Assembly: GCA_964652155.1 (NCBI GenBank)
Contig: CAZZBK010000024.1
Location: 1 to 47,799 of the forward strand
Direction of reading: 5' to 3'
Source: CAZZBK01 sp964652155
GTDB lineage: Bacteria; Planctomycetota; Planctomycetia; Pirellulales; PNKZ01
Length of the DNA: 47,799 bases
Below the pieces are notes generated by a model. It saw only the letters and a program-made list of their open reading frames with translations, was not told where the DNA came from and searched no databases. Positions 1 to 7,796 of the stretch are shown here, piece after piece. How positions within the stretch are numbered: position 1 is the first letter of the stretch; every line of letters begins with the position of its first letter. Position numbers and translations under genes: made by a program.

Positions 1-2281
1 GCCGATCCGTAGAGCATTTCCCCCTGCAGCAATGCAGGGGGCGGATTGAAACGGTCAACAAGTAACTTGGGCGAAAGTATGAGCGCGATTTCCCCCTGCA
101 GCAATGCAGGGGGCGGATTGAAACGTAGTTAACCAGAGCGGCGGCGGCTACGCCTGGCATTTCCCCCTGCAGCAATGCAGGGGGCGGATTGAAACTGTAG
201 TGTGACGACCCAAGGCTCGCGGCCGGCAACATTTCCCCCTGCAGCAATGCAGGGGGCGGATTGAAACGTATCCCTTCCAATTTTTGAGGAACGTCGCTTT
301 ATTTCCCCCTGCAGCAATGCAGGGGGCGGATTGAAACGCCGGCCTGGTTATTCGAGACCGCGTTGCCGTAGATTTCCCCCTGCAGCAATGCAGGGGGCGG
401 ATTGAAACATAAACCGGGCTTGCCGTGCTCGCCGTATTCGGTGATTTCCCCCTGCAGCAATGCAGGGGGCGGATTGAAACACCATAGGCGCGCCGCAACT
501 GCGGCCACGTCTCCATTTCCCCCTGCAGCAATGCAGGGGGCGGATTGAAACGCTCTGGTTGTTGCTCACGGCCGATCCGTAGAGCATTTCCCCCTGCAGC
601 AATGCAGGGGGCGGATTGAAACGGTTCGTACCTGATGGCGCGCGTCAACTCGAGCGGCATTTCCCCCTGCAGCAATGCAGGGGGCGGATTGAAACCGCTC
701 CGCAATGTTTACCGCGTCGGCTCGCGCTACATTTCCCCCTGCAGCAATGCAGGGGGCGGATTGAAACGCTCTGGTTGTTCGAGGTCGCGCTGCCCTCGAG
801 CCTATTTCCCCCTGCAGCAATGCAGGGGGCGGATTGAAACGACGTTTGTCGTGATGAACCGTCGCAGTCGCGGGATTTCCCCCTGCAGCAATGCAGGGGG
901 CGGATTGAAACGTGAGTTGCTCTTGGGTTGCGAGGCCGCGCGACATATTTCCCCCTGCAGCAATGCAGGGGGCGGATTGAAACGCTCTGGTTGTTCGAGA
1001 CCGCGCTGCCGTAGAGCCAGATTTCCCCCTGCAGCAATGCAGGGGGCGGATTGAAACGACAGTATCAGCGAGCCGAAACCGAAGCCGATTGATTTCCCCC
1101 TGCAGCAATGCAGGGGGCGGATTGAAACGCAGGAGGTGAGCTGCAATGGGGTAACTACCTCAAATTTCCCCCTGCAGCAATGCAGGGGGCGGATTGAAAC
1201 GAGTCATCCGTGCTACGAACGTCGTTCCCGACGATATTTCCCCCTGCAGCAATGCAGGGGGCGGATTGAAACTACTTGACCTGTGGAAAGGCGTTGTGCC
1301 ATCGGCATATTTCCCCCTGCAGCAATGCAGGGGGCGGATTGAAACGCGATTGCACGACGCGAGAAACGAAAGCGAAAGAGCATTTCCCCCTGCAGCAATG
1401 CAGGGGGCGGATTGAAACGCGTTTCCTGATTCGTGAATATCTCGATCGCCTGATTTCCCCCTGCAGCAATGCAGGGGGCGGATTGAAACCGAAGCGTTTC
1501 GTTCTCACGCTTGAAGACCGCGTTATTTCCCCCTGCAGCAATGCAGGGGGCGGATTGAAACGAGTCATCGGCCCTGCGGAAATGCTTCCCAACGATATTT
1601 CCCCCTGCAGCAATGCAGGGGGCGGATTGAAACGGAGCACCACCAACCTTGAGCACCTCGACAAAGATATTTCCCCCTGCAGCAATGCAGGGGGCGGATT
1701 GAAACGATCGATGAGGAGTTTGCGAAGCGGGTGAGCAAGAATTTCCCCCTGCAGCAATGCAGGGGGCGGATTGAAACTCAATTTCCCCGGCTGCACCAAC
1801 GGGGTCACCAGATTTCCCCCTGCAGCAATGCAGGGGGCGGATTGAAACGCCCTCAGCAACTCGGCCTTGCCCGACCCTAGCATTTCCCCCTGCAGCAATG
1901 CAGGGGGCGGATTGAAACCCTTCTTTATTTCGCTTGACTTCCAGATGCGTCAACATTTTCCCCCTGCAGCAATGCAGGGGGCGGATTGAAACCGCCTCTC
2001 GCCACGGCCCAATGTTCCACTCGGGCAATTTCCCCCTGCAGCAATGCAGGGGGCGGATTGAAACGGTCTACGAAGCCGAGATTGAACGGTTGCGAGCCGA
2101 TTTCCCCCTGCAGCAATGCAGGGGGCGGATTGAAACTGGGCTTATGAGTGGATCGTTGAAAACGCAGAGAATTTCCCCCTGCAGCAATGCAGGGGGCGGA
2201 TTGAAACTTGATCGCTTCGTAATCCGTTGGCGACAACATGCCATATTTCCCCCTGCAGCAATGCAGGGGGCGGATTCCCGT
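1..2281 (+). CRISPR. CRISPR array, 32 repeats, left end outside the window
   Basis: Thirty-two copies of a 37-base repeat start at 16, 88, 159, 231, 301 and so on to 2245, with 31 complete spacers of 33-37 bases and one partial spacer (1-15). Repeats are identical except for the copy at 1956, whose first base is T instead of A, and the last copy (2245), which matches only through 2276 and lacks the GAAAC end. Each repeat holds a 9-bp stem (CCCCCTGCA with TGCAGGGGG) closed by a GCAA (GNRA-type) tetraloop and ends in ATTGAAAC, which is typical of the crRNA 5' handle of class 1 systems. The handle and the degenerate last repeat both indicate transcription left to right, with leader and newest spacers beyond the left edge. 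No cas gene is visible, so the subtype is open; I-B, I-C, I-D or III-like are possible. Confidence 0.99.
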
Positions 2282-2323
2282 CTGCTAAACTGAACAGCAT
2301 TGCTGATTCACTAGGAGCCGATG

Positions 2324-2632
2324 ATGAAGCCATACGACGACCCGATGTGGTGGGAACACCTGGACGACCTGGAAACCAGGAACCCGAGCGAACTGGAAAC
2401 GATGCTGAAAGCGGGAACGCTCCGGAAGTATCTGGACGACCTGGTAACGACGTCGAATCAACTCCAGGCGTCGATCAAGGGCCGGCATCCAGTCCTGGAC
2501 GAAGCGGACCTTCAAATGCTGTCGACGCCGACATTCCAGCAAGCGAAACCAAACCAGCAGCTAAGCCGGAAGGGGCAGGCGATGCTGGCGAAGTTCAAAG
2601 CGGAAATCGAACGGGAAGCGGACCCGACGTAG
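2324..2632 (+). CDS. Small hypothetical protein beside the CRISPR array
   Basis: This is an acidic, helix-rich protein of about 102 residues that I do not recognise. It has no signal peptide or membrane segment. It opens with an aromatic/acidic stretch (YDDPMWWEHLDDLE) and ends in a Lys/Glu-rich helix. Two ATGs are adjacent (2321 and 2324). The Shine-Dalgarno AGGAG at 2313-2317 gives better spacing for the second, so 2324 is preferred. The gene begins only about 45 bases after the last CRISPR repeat and reads in the same direction. What follows it looks like debris of mobile elements, so it may be a surviving cargo gene of an integrated element rather than part of the CRISPR system. Its clean frame and good ribosome binding site argue that it is real. 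Confidence 0.6.
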   Translation: MKPYDDPMWWEHLDDLETRNPSELETMLKAGTLRKYLDDLVTTSNQLQASIKGRHPVLDEADLQMLSTPTFQQAKPNQQLSRKGQAMLAKFKAEIEREADPT

Positions 2633-2680
2633 AAGGCGATTCCGAAGTCCCCAAACCTCCTAATCACTGCATCGCATCCG

Positions 2681-2839
2681 GTGATACTCTCGCCCCGCGG
2701 TGACGTCGCGAAGCTCAAGGCTAATATCCGGGCCATCGAAATTCTCAAATCGTTCGACGCAGAGAATCACTATGCTGCGCCTGCCGAGCATTTCCGCCTT
2801 CAGCAATGCAAGAGGTGGTTTGAAAGTAAAAATTCATAA
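2681..2839 (+). pseudogene. Possible N-terminal fragment of a phage/plasmid-type adenine DNA methylase-helicase
   Basis: The frame from about 2681 to the stop at 2837-2839 reads LSPRGDVAKLKANIRAIEIL, then KSFDAENHYAAPAEH. It resembles the opening of large N6-adenine methylase/helicase proteins of mobile elements, in which a KxxANxxAIxxLK segment is followed by EA-x(3)-ATPEE and a GWGGL motif. Here the frame runs straight into a CRISPR-repeat-like sequence (2790-2826) and stops before any catalytic motif. It lies just downstream of the small ORF at 2324, on the same strand. The resemblance is from memory over only some 35 residues, so the identity is tentative. The reading frame itself is plain. 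Confidence 0.35.
2790..2826 (+). repeat. Diverged stray copy of the CRISPR repeat
   Basis: A 37-base stretch about 510 bases beyond the last array repeat matches the array repeat at 30 of 37 positions without gaps. It keeps the invariant ATTTCC start, the central CAGCAATGCA and the TTGAAA near the end. The mismatches fall mostly in the stem and break the hairpin. There is no repeat at either side, so it stands alone. It also lies in an open reading frame that may be a methylase remnant. It could be a decayed leader-distal repeat separated from the array by an insertion, or the scar of a recombination. Confidence 0.75.
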
Positions 2840-3017
2840 TCGATGAATCAATGTTCGAGATAGATAACACCCTGGGTTGCAATAACACCCCGGGGGTCTG
2901 GGCAAATTCCTGAGGTGCCTTGGGGCCCCCTGAAAGCCTGTTGATTTTACTGCCCGTCGCGCTATGCCTATGTCAGGCCTGAGAATGGGATGCGATGAGT
3001 CGAATGAAACGATATCG

Positions 3018-3459
3018 ATGGGACGACCGAAGCAGCGTCAGAAAGCGTTGTTCGTGGCGACTGCGGACTTGGCTCGTTCGGCCGGTCACCTATTTTTCCG
3101 GAGGCAAACGAACTGTTGGCCGAGGGCGTGTTCGATCGCTGGATTGAACGCCGTTGTGAGCCATACTACAAGACAGCCGACCGGCCGGGTCGTGCGTCGA
3201 TTCCGCCGGGTACGTACTTTCGGATGCTCTTGGTCGGCCACTTCGAGGGGTTCGACAGCCAACGGGGCGTTGCGGCAACAAAGACGCTCGGATCACGCAG
3301 TTGAAAGTCGGCCGGATGCACTTGGCGTACAAGGCTGAAAACGTGGTCGATCTGGAGGGAGACTTGATTCTGACGGCCGAGAGCGACGCGGAGATCGAAG
3401 AAATCGCGGCTGATGAAGGTTATCACTCGGCCGGGACGAGCGAGTTGTGCGAGGCCCTC
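3018..3459 (+). pseudogene. Decayed transposase, IS1182/IS5-like, in three frames
   Basis: Three consecutive fragments in three reading frames match the order of one transposase. The first (from ATG 3018) reads MGRPKQRQKALFVATADLAR. The second (about 3116-3280) reads GVFDRWIERRCEPYY and then PPGTYFRMLLVGHFEGFDSQ. The third (about 3304-3459) reads HLAYKAENVVDLEGDLILTA and then EIEEIAADEGYHSA. From memory, this order is that of planctomycete and actinobacterial DDE transposases of the IS1182 type: N-terminal helical domain, then a central part, then the DKGYHS-like segment containing a DDE acidic residue (here DEGYHSA). A frameshift near 3100 and a deletion near 3285 inactivate it, and most of the catalytic domain is missing. 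No clear terminal inverted repeats are seen. Confidence 0.8.
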
Positions 3460-3713
3460 GGTCTACCCCTTGCTGTGTTGACCATCGCCATGATGCCGGT
3501 CTTGAGCTCCTCGGGCAGCCAGTCCCAGGTCTCGATCAATCGTTGCAGGTTGGGGTCGGTTGCTGGTTTCTGCGCGTGGTCTTTAGAAGCCATATTTGAT
3601 TCGCTGGGCACCATAGAGGGCACCACGTCTGATGGCGAATCGTGTAAGGTCGTATCGTTATGACCGTTGCGCTGTTGTTGCTCTGTTTTTAAAATCCTGT
3701 GATGGGTAACCAT
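3423..3713 (-). pseudogene. Possible C-terminal remnant of a tyrosine integrase next to the attachment site
   Basis: The minus-strand frame reads LHDSPSDVVPSMVPSES and then DPNLQRLIETWDWLPEELK before GIMAMVNTARG. From memory, tails of this kind occur at the very C-terminus of planctomycete phage-type integrases, after the catalytic domain. The catalytic Arg-His-Arg-Tyr region is absent. The frame begins within the tRNA-Leu fragment (3686-3741) and ends in transposase debris. Its right-hand neighbour is an ordinary host gene, so the rest of an integrase is not present. It may instead be a short unrelated ORF; the identity is an inference from one stretch of about 50 residues. Confidence 0.35.
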
Positions 3714-3741
3714 CGTGCGGGTTCGATCCCCGCCTCGGCCA
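3686..3741 (+). other. 3' half of tRNA-Leu(UAA): probable island attachment site
   Basis: The sequence folds as the 3' part of a class II tRNA. It shows an anticodon loop TTTAAAA (anticodon TAA), the 3' anticodon strand TCCTG, a long variable arm (GATGG-GTAA-CCATC), a T arm (GCGGG-TTCGATC-CCCGC), the acceptor 3' strand CTCGGCC and discriminator A. No matching 5' half (D arm, GGCCGAG) lies upstream, so it is not a functional gene. Integrative elements often use a tRNA 3' end as attachment site and leave such a half at the far border. An intact tRNA-Leu(UAA) would be expected at the other border, left of the window. Confidence 0.8.
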
Positions 3742-3814
3742 CTGACTTACGACGATCGGTCCAGATTGTTCACGGGCCCGGCCTTCGTTGCGCCGATTTT
3801 TTTGGCTGCTCCGA

Positions 3815-5215
3815 TTACTTTCGCCACTCAATCTCGAATCGCCAAGGCTGGTTGACTCCCTGCGGCTGCTTGCCGATCGCGGGCAGTTCGAGTGTCAGGC
3901 CATGCTCGGTGACCGCGGGCTCAAACGGGCGGCCGGTCACCGGATCGTTCGGCACGAGCGCTTTGAGCGCCGCGTCGCGGCTCCGCTGGGCCTCGATGAG
4001 TTGCAGCGCGGCCCAACGCCGCTCCATCCGCACCAGCGTCTCACGCATGCGCAGCGTGGCCGGAATTACCGCCAGAAACAACGACGGCAGCGGAGCTTGC
4101 TTGAGTCGCGCGAGTTCCTGCTCGATCGCCTCAATCTCGACAATGGCTTGGGGAAAAGACAATTGCGCGGAGCGGGCTGTCCGCTGCGAAAGTTCAAAAG
4201 CGGTCTCGAATTGATCGACGATGATGACCTGAATGGCCGCCATCGCCTGCACTTGCTCGGCATCGCGACCACGCGCGATGAGCCGCTCTCGATATTCACG
4301 ATCATTCGTGAGTGCCTGTACCAAGGTAAGCCATTTCAGGGATGCCTGTCGTGAGTCAGTGTCGTTCGCAGACATCGCCGCGAGCGTGCTCATCGCACCG
4401 ACGACTGGCTGCAAGAGCTGGAGCGTCTGCGGGGCTGTGAGCGCCTCGCCGCGCAAGGTCTTGATGCCCGGGATCGCTCGCTCCAGGGACCGCGACTCGA
4501 CATCGAGCGCGTGCTGCAAACGAAACGGGTTTGAGCGCAGGGCTTGTAGTTCCCAAAATAAGTTGGGGGCGTCGGGCTGTTGCAGCAGTTGCTCAAGTTG
4601 CTGGTTCATCGTTTGGGCAATCGCCGCGCCGACCAATTGCTCGATCAAGAACGATCCTTGGGCCAGATGTCGCACGAGGGCATAGCCGCTGCGCAAGGTG
4701 GCTAGCGCCTGGTCGACGTGCCCTTGAGACAATTCGCCACGCGCCTTGAGCGCCAGCAAGCGACCGAGCTGCCGCAGTTGGGACAGTTCGGGCAACAAAA
4801 TTGCGAACGGATTCTCTCGATCCAGCGGGTGTTGCCAGTCGTACTCGCGGCACTGGGCCGCGTAGTCAAGGTAGCGGAACACATGCTGCAGCGGCTCAAG
4901 CTTGGCGAGCACTTGAGCCTCTTTGACCTGTGCGAGCGGGGCGGTGAGCAGTGCAACGAGTTCATCCTCTTTGCCGAGCGTGGACCGGGCCTCGGACAGA
5001 AACAGCATGGCCTTGCCATAAAACACCGCCGCGTTCTCGTCGCGCAGTTGATCGTCGCCGTAGACCAACGAAACACGCAGTTGCAGGGGCGCAACCTCCG
5101 TGCGGCTCATTTTCCACGCCATGACATCGCGCTGCGGAGTTTTGTCCTCGGCCTGACAAACACTCGCGGCGCGCATGACGCAGCACAACAAGAGGCCGAC
5201 CAGCATCCAACGCAT
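3815..5215 (-). CDS. Secreted hypothetical protein, third gene of the sigma factor operon
   Basis: This 466-residue protein begins with a signal peptide of about 22 residues (MRWMLVGLLLCCVMRAASVC). The rest is mostly helical and rich in Leu, Gln and Ala, with no catalytic motif that I can recognise. It starts 2 bases after the stop of the anti-sigma gene and has an AAGGA ribosome binding site, so it is probably co-transcribed and co-translated with the sigma/anti-sigma pair. Such third genes are often targets or sensors of the ECF system. That role is inferred from position only. It probably acts in the periplasm. Confidence 0.85.
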   Translation of the reverse strand: MRWMLVGLLLCCVMRAASVCQAEDKTPQRDVMAWKMSRTEVAPLQLRVSLVYGDDQLRDENAAVFYGKAMLFLSEARSTLGKEDELVALLTAPLAQVKEAQVLAKLEPLQHVFRYLDYAAQCREYDWQHPLDRENPFAILLPELSQLRQLGRLLALKARGELSQGHVDQALATLRSGYALVRHLAQGSFLIEQLVGAAIAQTMNQQLEQLLQQPDAPNLFWELQALRSNPFRLQHALDVESRSLERAIPGIKTLRGEALTAPQTLQLLQPVVGAMSTLAAMSANDTDSRQASLKWLTLVQALTNDREYRERLIARGRDAEQVQAMAAIQVIIVDQFETAFELSQRTARSAQLSFPQAIVEIEAIEQELARLKQAPLPSLFLAVIPATLRMRETLVRMERRWAALQLIEAQRSRDAALKALVPNDPVTGRPFEPAVTEHGLTLELPAIGKQPQGVNQPWRFEIEWRK

Positions 5216-5217
5216 GA

Positions 5218-5757
5218 TTAGGGTTCCTTGCTTGAGTGATAAAACGATCCCGCGCGGAGCGTGTCGTTCGATGAGGAAGACGAGTCGAGCGGCGGAATGT
5301 CGCCGAGGGCTTCGAGCCCGCCGCGCAACACACGTTGTCGCAACGCCCAGGAGCTATCGGCGGCCAGTTGATGCGACACGGCGCTGAATGGAGTGGGAAA
5401 CGGATGCGGGGCTTGCCCCCAACGCACCGACAGATGGTGTCGATCGATTTCGATATCGAACAGCAGCGCGGCCATGACCAGCAGCGAGGCCGCGAGCGCG
5501 AGCAGAGCGCCTCCGGTCCGGGCGATGCGACGCCGACGCTCACGCCGCGACCACTCATCGAGCACGGCAAGCACGTTGACCTCGGGCAATTCGACTGTAT
5601 GGCGATCGAGTGCTCCGGCGGTCTCTTGTAGCGCCGCAGCGTGTTGCCGGCATGCCGTGCAACTCGCCAGATGCTCATCGATCGCCGCGCGGTCGACCTC
5701 GTCAAGCTCGCCGTAAAGCCGCTCGACGAGACGTAATTGCACATGAGCGCATTGCAT
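5218..5757 (-). CDS. Membrane-anchored zinc-finger anti-sigma factor
   Basis: The 179-residue protein has the anti-sigma zinc-finger signature: Cys3 and then H29-x3-C33-x2-C36 in the first 40 residues. A single transmembrane helix follows at about 82-100 and the remaining 80 residues would be periplasmic. Family knowledge: the N-terminal zinc domain binds and inhibits a partner ECF sigma factor until a signal on the other side of the membrane releases it. Its ATG overlaps the TAA stop of the sigma gene by one base, so the two are translationally coupled. The C-terminal domain has no motif I recognise and may sense the signal. Confidence 0.88.
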   Translation of the reverse strand: MQCAHVQLRLVERLYGELDEVDRAAIDEHLASCTACRQHAAALQETAGALDRHTVELPEVNVLAVLDEWSRRERRRRIARTGGALLALAASLLVMAALLFDIEIDRHHLSVRWGQAPHPFPTPFSAVSHQLAADSSWALRQRVLRGGLEALGDIPPLDSSSSSNDTLRAGSFYHSSKEP

Positions 5758-6314
5758 TAGCGTACCTCCGGAGCGAATGGCGCCGCCGACAGTTGTTTTC
5801 GCAACATTTCCAAAGCCCGCTGGACTTGCGACTTGATGGTGCTCGCGGGACGGCCGGTGGCCTCGGCCACTTCGGCAAACGTGAGTCCACCGAAGTGTTT
5901 GAGCACGAGCGCCTCGCGGAGTTCGTCGTCGAGCATGTCGAGTGCCTGGTGCATTCGCTGCTGAGCCTCTTGGTCGCTGAGGGTGTCGAGCACGGCGGGT
6001 TCATCGCTCGCGGCGTCGAAGACTCCCAGCGGAGCATGTTGCCGCAACCGTTGTCGCCGCCGATGATCGCGGGCCACGTTCAGGGCGATGCGATACAGCC
6101 AGGTCGAGAACGCGCCGCGAAGGGTGTAGCGATGCCGATGGACGAGCACGCGCACGAACACTTCCTGGCACAGGTCGTCGACATCGGCCTGCACGGTGAC
6201 AAGCCGCCCCAGCGACCCCGCCAAGCGATGCTGCCAGCGGCGGACCAGCTCGCCGAGCGCGGATAAGTCTCCTTGCTGACAGCGTTGCATCAGGCGCTGG
6301 TCGTCCAGGTTCAT
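5757..6314 (-). CDS. ECF-type RNA polymerase sigma factor
   Basis: The 185-residue protein shows sigma region 2 at about 19-90 (DVDDLCQEVFVRVL, then GAFSTWLYRIALNVARDH) and region 4 at about 120-175 (LREALVLKHFGGLTFAEVAE, then STIKSQVQRALEML), joined by a short linker. This two-domain layout without regions 1 and 3 is that of ECF sigma factors, which direct RNA polymerase to a small set of stress or envelope promoters. It is the first gene of a three-gene operon with an anti-sigma factor and a secreted protein. A 238-base gap separates it from the divergent dehydrogenase gene and should hold both promoters. ECF factors commonly drive their own operon; no promoter motif is obvious by eye. Confidence 0.95.
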   Translation of the reverse strand: MNLDDQRLMQRCQQGDLSALGELVRRWQHRLAGSLGRLVTVQADVDDLCQEVFVRVLVHRHRYTLRGAFSTWLYRIALNVARDHRRRQRLRQHAPLGVFDAASDEPAVLDTLSDQEAQQRMHQALDMLDDELREALVLKHFGGLTFAEVAEATGRPASTIKSQVQRALEMLRKQLSAAPFAPEVR

Positions 6315-6552
6315 CGAGCGTTGTCCGTCGGGTTCTCATGACCCCTGCGCGGTGAATGAGCCCCGGCGAGCAGCGTGAAGCCGGAAAACATCGGGCTTCC
6401 GCTGGTCGCCCTGGCTCAATGACCGTGCAGACCTCTGTAATAGTTACACGCACGAGCGTGGCGGTTGGACGAAAAAATCGGGCCGCTGGCCAAGTATTTC
6501 TCGGTTCTCTACGATATGGCCACGAAACACGTCTATCAAGGAGCTGTCGATC

Positions 6553-7515
6553 ATGCCGCAGTGGCGTGTCTTGTTGACGGATTATGCCTGGCCCGAGTTG
6601 GAGATCGAGCGCGAAATTCTCTCGGCGGCGGGGGCCGAGCTGCTCGTGGCTCCCGACGCCAGCGAAGCGACCCTCTCGCGGCTGGCTCATGAGGTGGACG
6701 CGATTTTAACCTGCTGGGCGCGAGTCACGCCGGCCGTGATCGAAGCCTCGTCGCGGCTGCAAATCGTCTCGCGGCTGGGGATCGGGCTCGACAACATCGC
6801 CGTCGAGCATTGCACCGCGCGGCGGGTCGTCGTGACGAACGTGCCCGACTACTGCCTGGAAGAAGTGGCCGAGCACGCGCTGGCCTTGCTGCTGGCACTG
6901 GGGCGCAAGGTGGCCTGGTATCACGCGCAGACCAAGCAGGGCGAGTATGACCTGAAATCGGGACCGACGCTGCGGCGGATCGCCGGCCAAACGCTGGGCA
7001 TCGTTGGGTTGGGCAATATCGGCCGCCGGGTCGCCGAGAAAGCCCAGGCATTCGGCTTGCGCGTGATCGCCACGAGCCGCCGAGGCGAGAACTTCCCGCC
7101 AGGAATCGAGTACCGCCCGCTCAACGAGCTGTTGTCCGAAAGCGACTACGTGTCGCTGCATGTGCCGAGCACGGGCGAGACGCGGCAGCTCATCGGCGCG
7201 GCGCAGTTCAGGTTGATGAAACCGAGCGCGTATCTGATCAATACAGCCCGCGGCGCGGTGGTCGACGAGCAGGCGTTGTCCGACGCCTTGACCGAGGGGC
7301 TCATCGCCGGCGCGGCGCTCGATGTGCAGCAGACCGAGCCGCCGGATCTCGCTCGAGGGCCGTTCAACGATCCGCGCGTGATCGTCACGCCGCACGCGGC
7401 CTTTGTGTCGGCCGAGTCGGTCGCGGAGTTGCGACGTCGCGCGACGCAGCAGGTTGTCGAGCGGCTCCGCGGCGGCACGCCGGCGAACGTCGTGAATCCC
7501 GCCGCGCTAGGGTAG
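6553..7515 (+). CDS. D-isomer specific 2-hydroxyacid dehydrogenase (NAD-dependent, CtBP-like)
   Basis: The 320-residue protein has the family architecture: a flavodoxin-like substrate domain split around an NAD-binding Rossmann domain. The dinucleotide motif GLGNIG lies at 152-157. The catalytic triad is visible as Arg233 (NTARGAVVDE), Glu262 (QQTEPP) and His281 (TPHAAF). The family interconverts 2-oxoacids and D-2-hydroxyacids with NAD(H) in the cytoplasm. The substrate (phosphoglycerate, glyoxylate, lactate or another) cannot be told from sequence alone, and the short length without an ACT domain argues against a full-length serA. The ATG has AAGGAG nine bases upstream. It stands alone, divergent from the sigma operon. 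Confidence 0.93.
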   Translation: MPQWRVLLTDYAWPELEIEREILSAAGAELLVAPDASEATLSRLAHEVDAILTCWARVTPAVIEASSRLQIVSRLGIGLDNIAVEHCTARRVVVTNVPDYCLEEVAEHALALLLALGRKVAWYHAQTKQGEYDLKSGPTLRRIAGQTLGIVGLGNIGRRVAEKAQAFGLRVIATSRRGENFPPGIEYRPLNELLSESDYVSLHVPSTGETRQLIGAAQFRLMKPSAYLINTARGAVVDEQALSDALTEGLIAGAALDVQQTEPPDLARGPFNDPRVIVTPHAAFVSAESVAELRRRATQQVVERLRGGTPANVVNPAALG

Positions 7516-7796
7516 TATTCTCCTCAAGTTATTGAGGTTCAGGTCATTAAGTTAAGTAGGACGACCAAGGGGAGTCTGATCACACCAGCCTCGCGTTGCT
7601 CGGCCTGTCAAGCTGTTTATCTGAGGATCAATAGCCGCTGGCGCGCCGTTATAACCCGCAGGGTCGTTACGCCCGACGGAGTTTATCCGGTGTTTTTGAC
7701 CCGAGCCCGGAATCGACGTATATACCCGTTAGGCCTTGGCGCGTCCGACATGGGTCAACTGACTGTGTGCGCGAGCGTACCTTGAGGGAGTACTCT
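7516..7796. other. Intergenic region between dehydrogenase and coiled-coil gene
   Basis: About 280 bases without a convincing gene. A 6-bp hairpin (CCTCAA-GTTA-TTGAGG) lies 7 bases after the dehydrogenase stop at 7526-7541 and may help end transcription, although no T-run follows. I see no other structured element. Confidence 0.4.

Noticed and set aside
129..2293. Several open frames across the CRISPR array on both strands
   Set aside because: They repeat the same peptide from each repeat (for example FQSAPCIAAGGN) with spacer-coded parts between, and are artefacts of the repeat being free of stops in some frames.
2840..3017. GC-rich direct repeats (ATAACACCC units) before the transposase
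   Set aside because: They could be an insertion-sequence end, but no matching inverted copy was found downstream.
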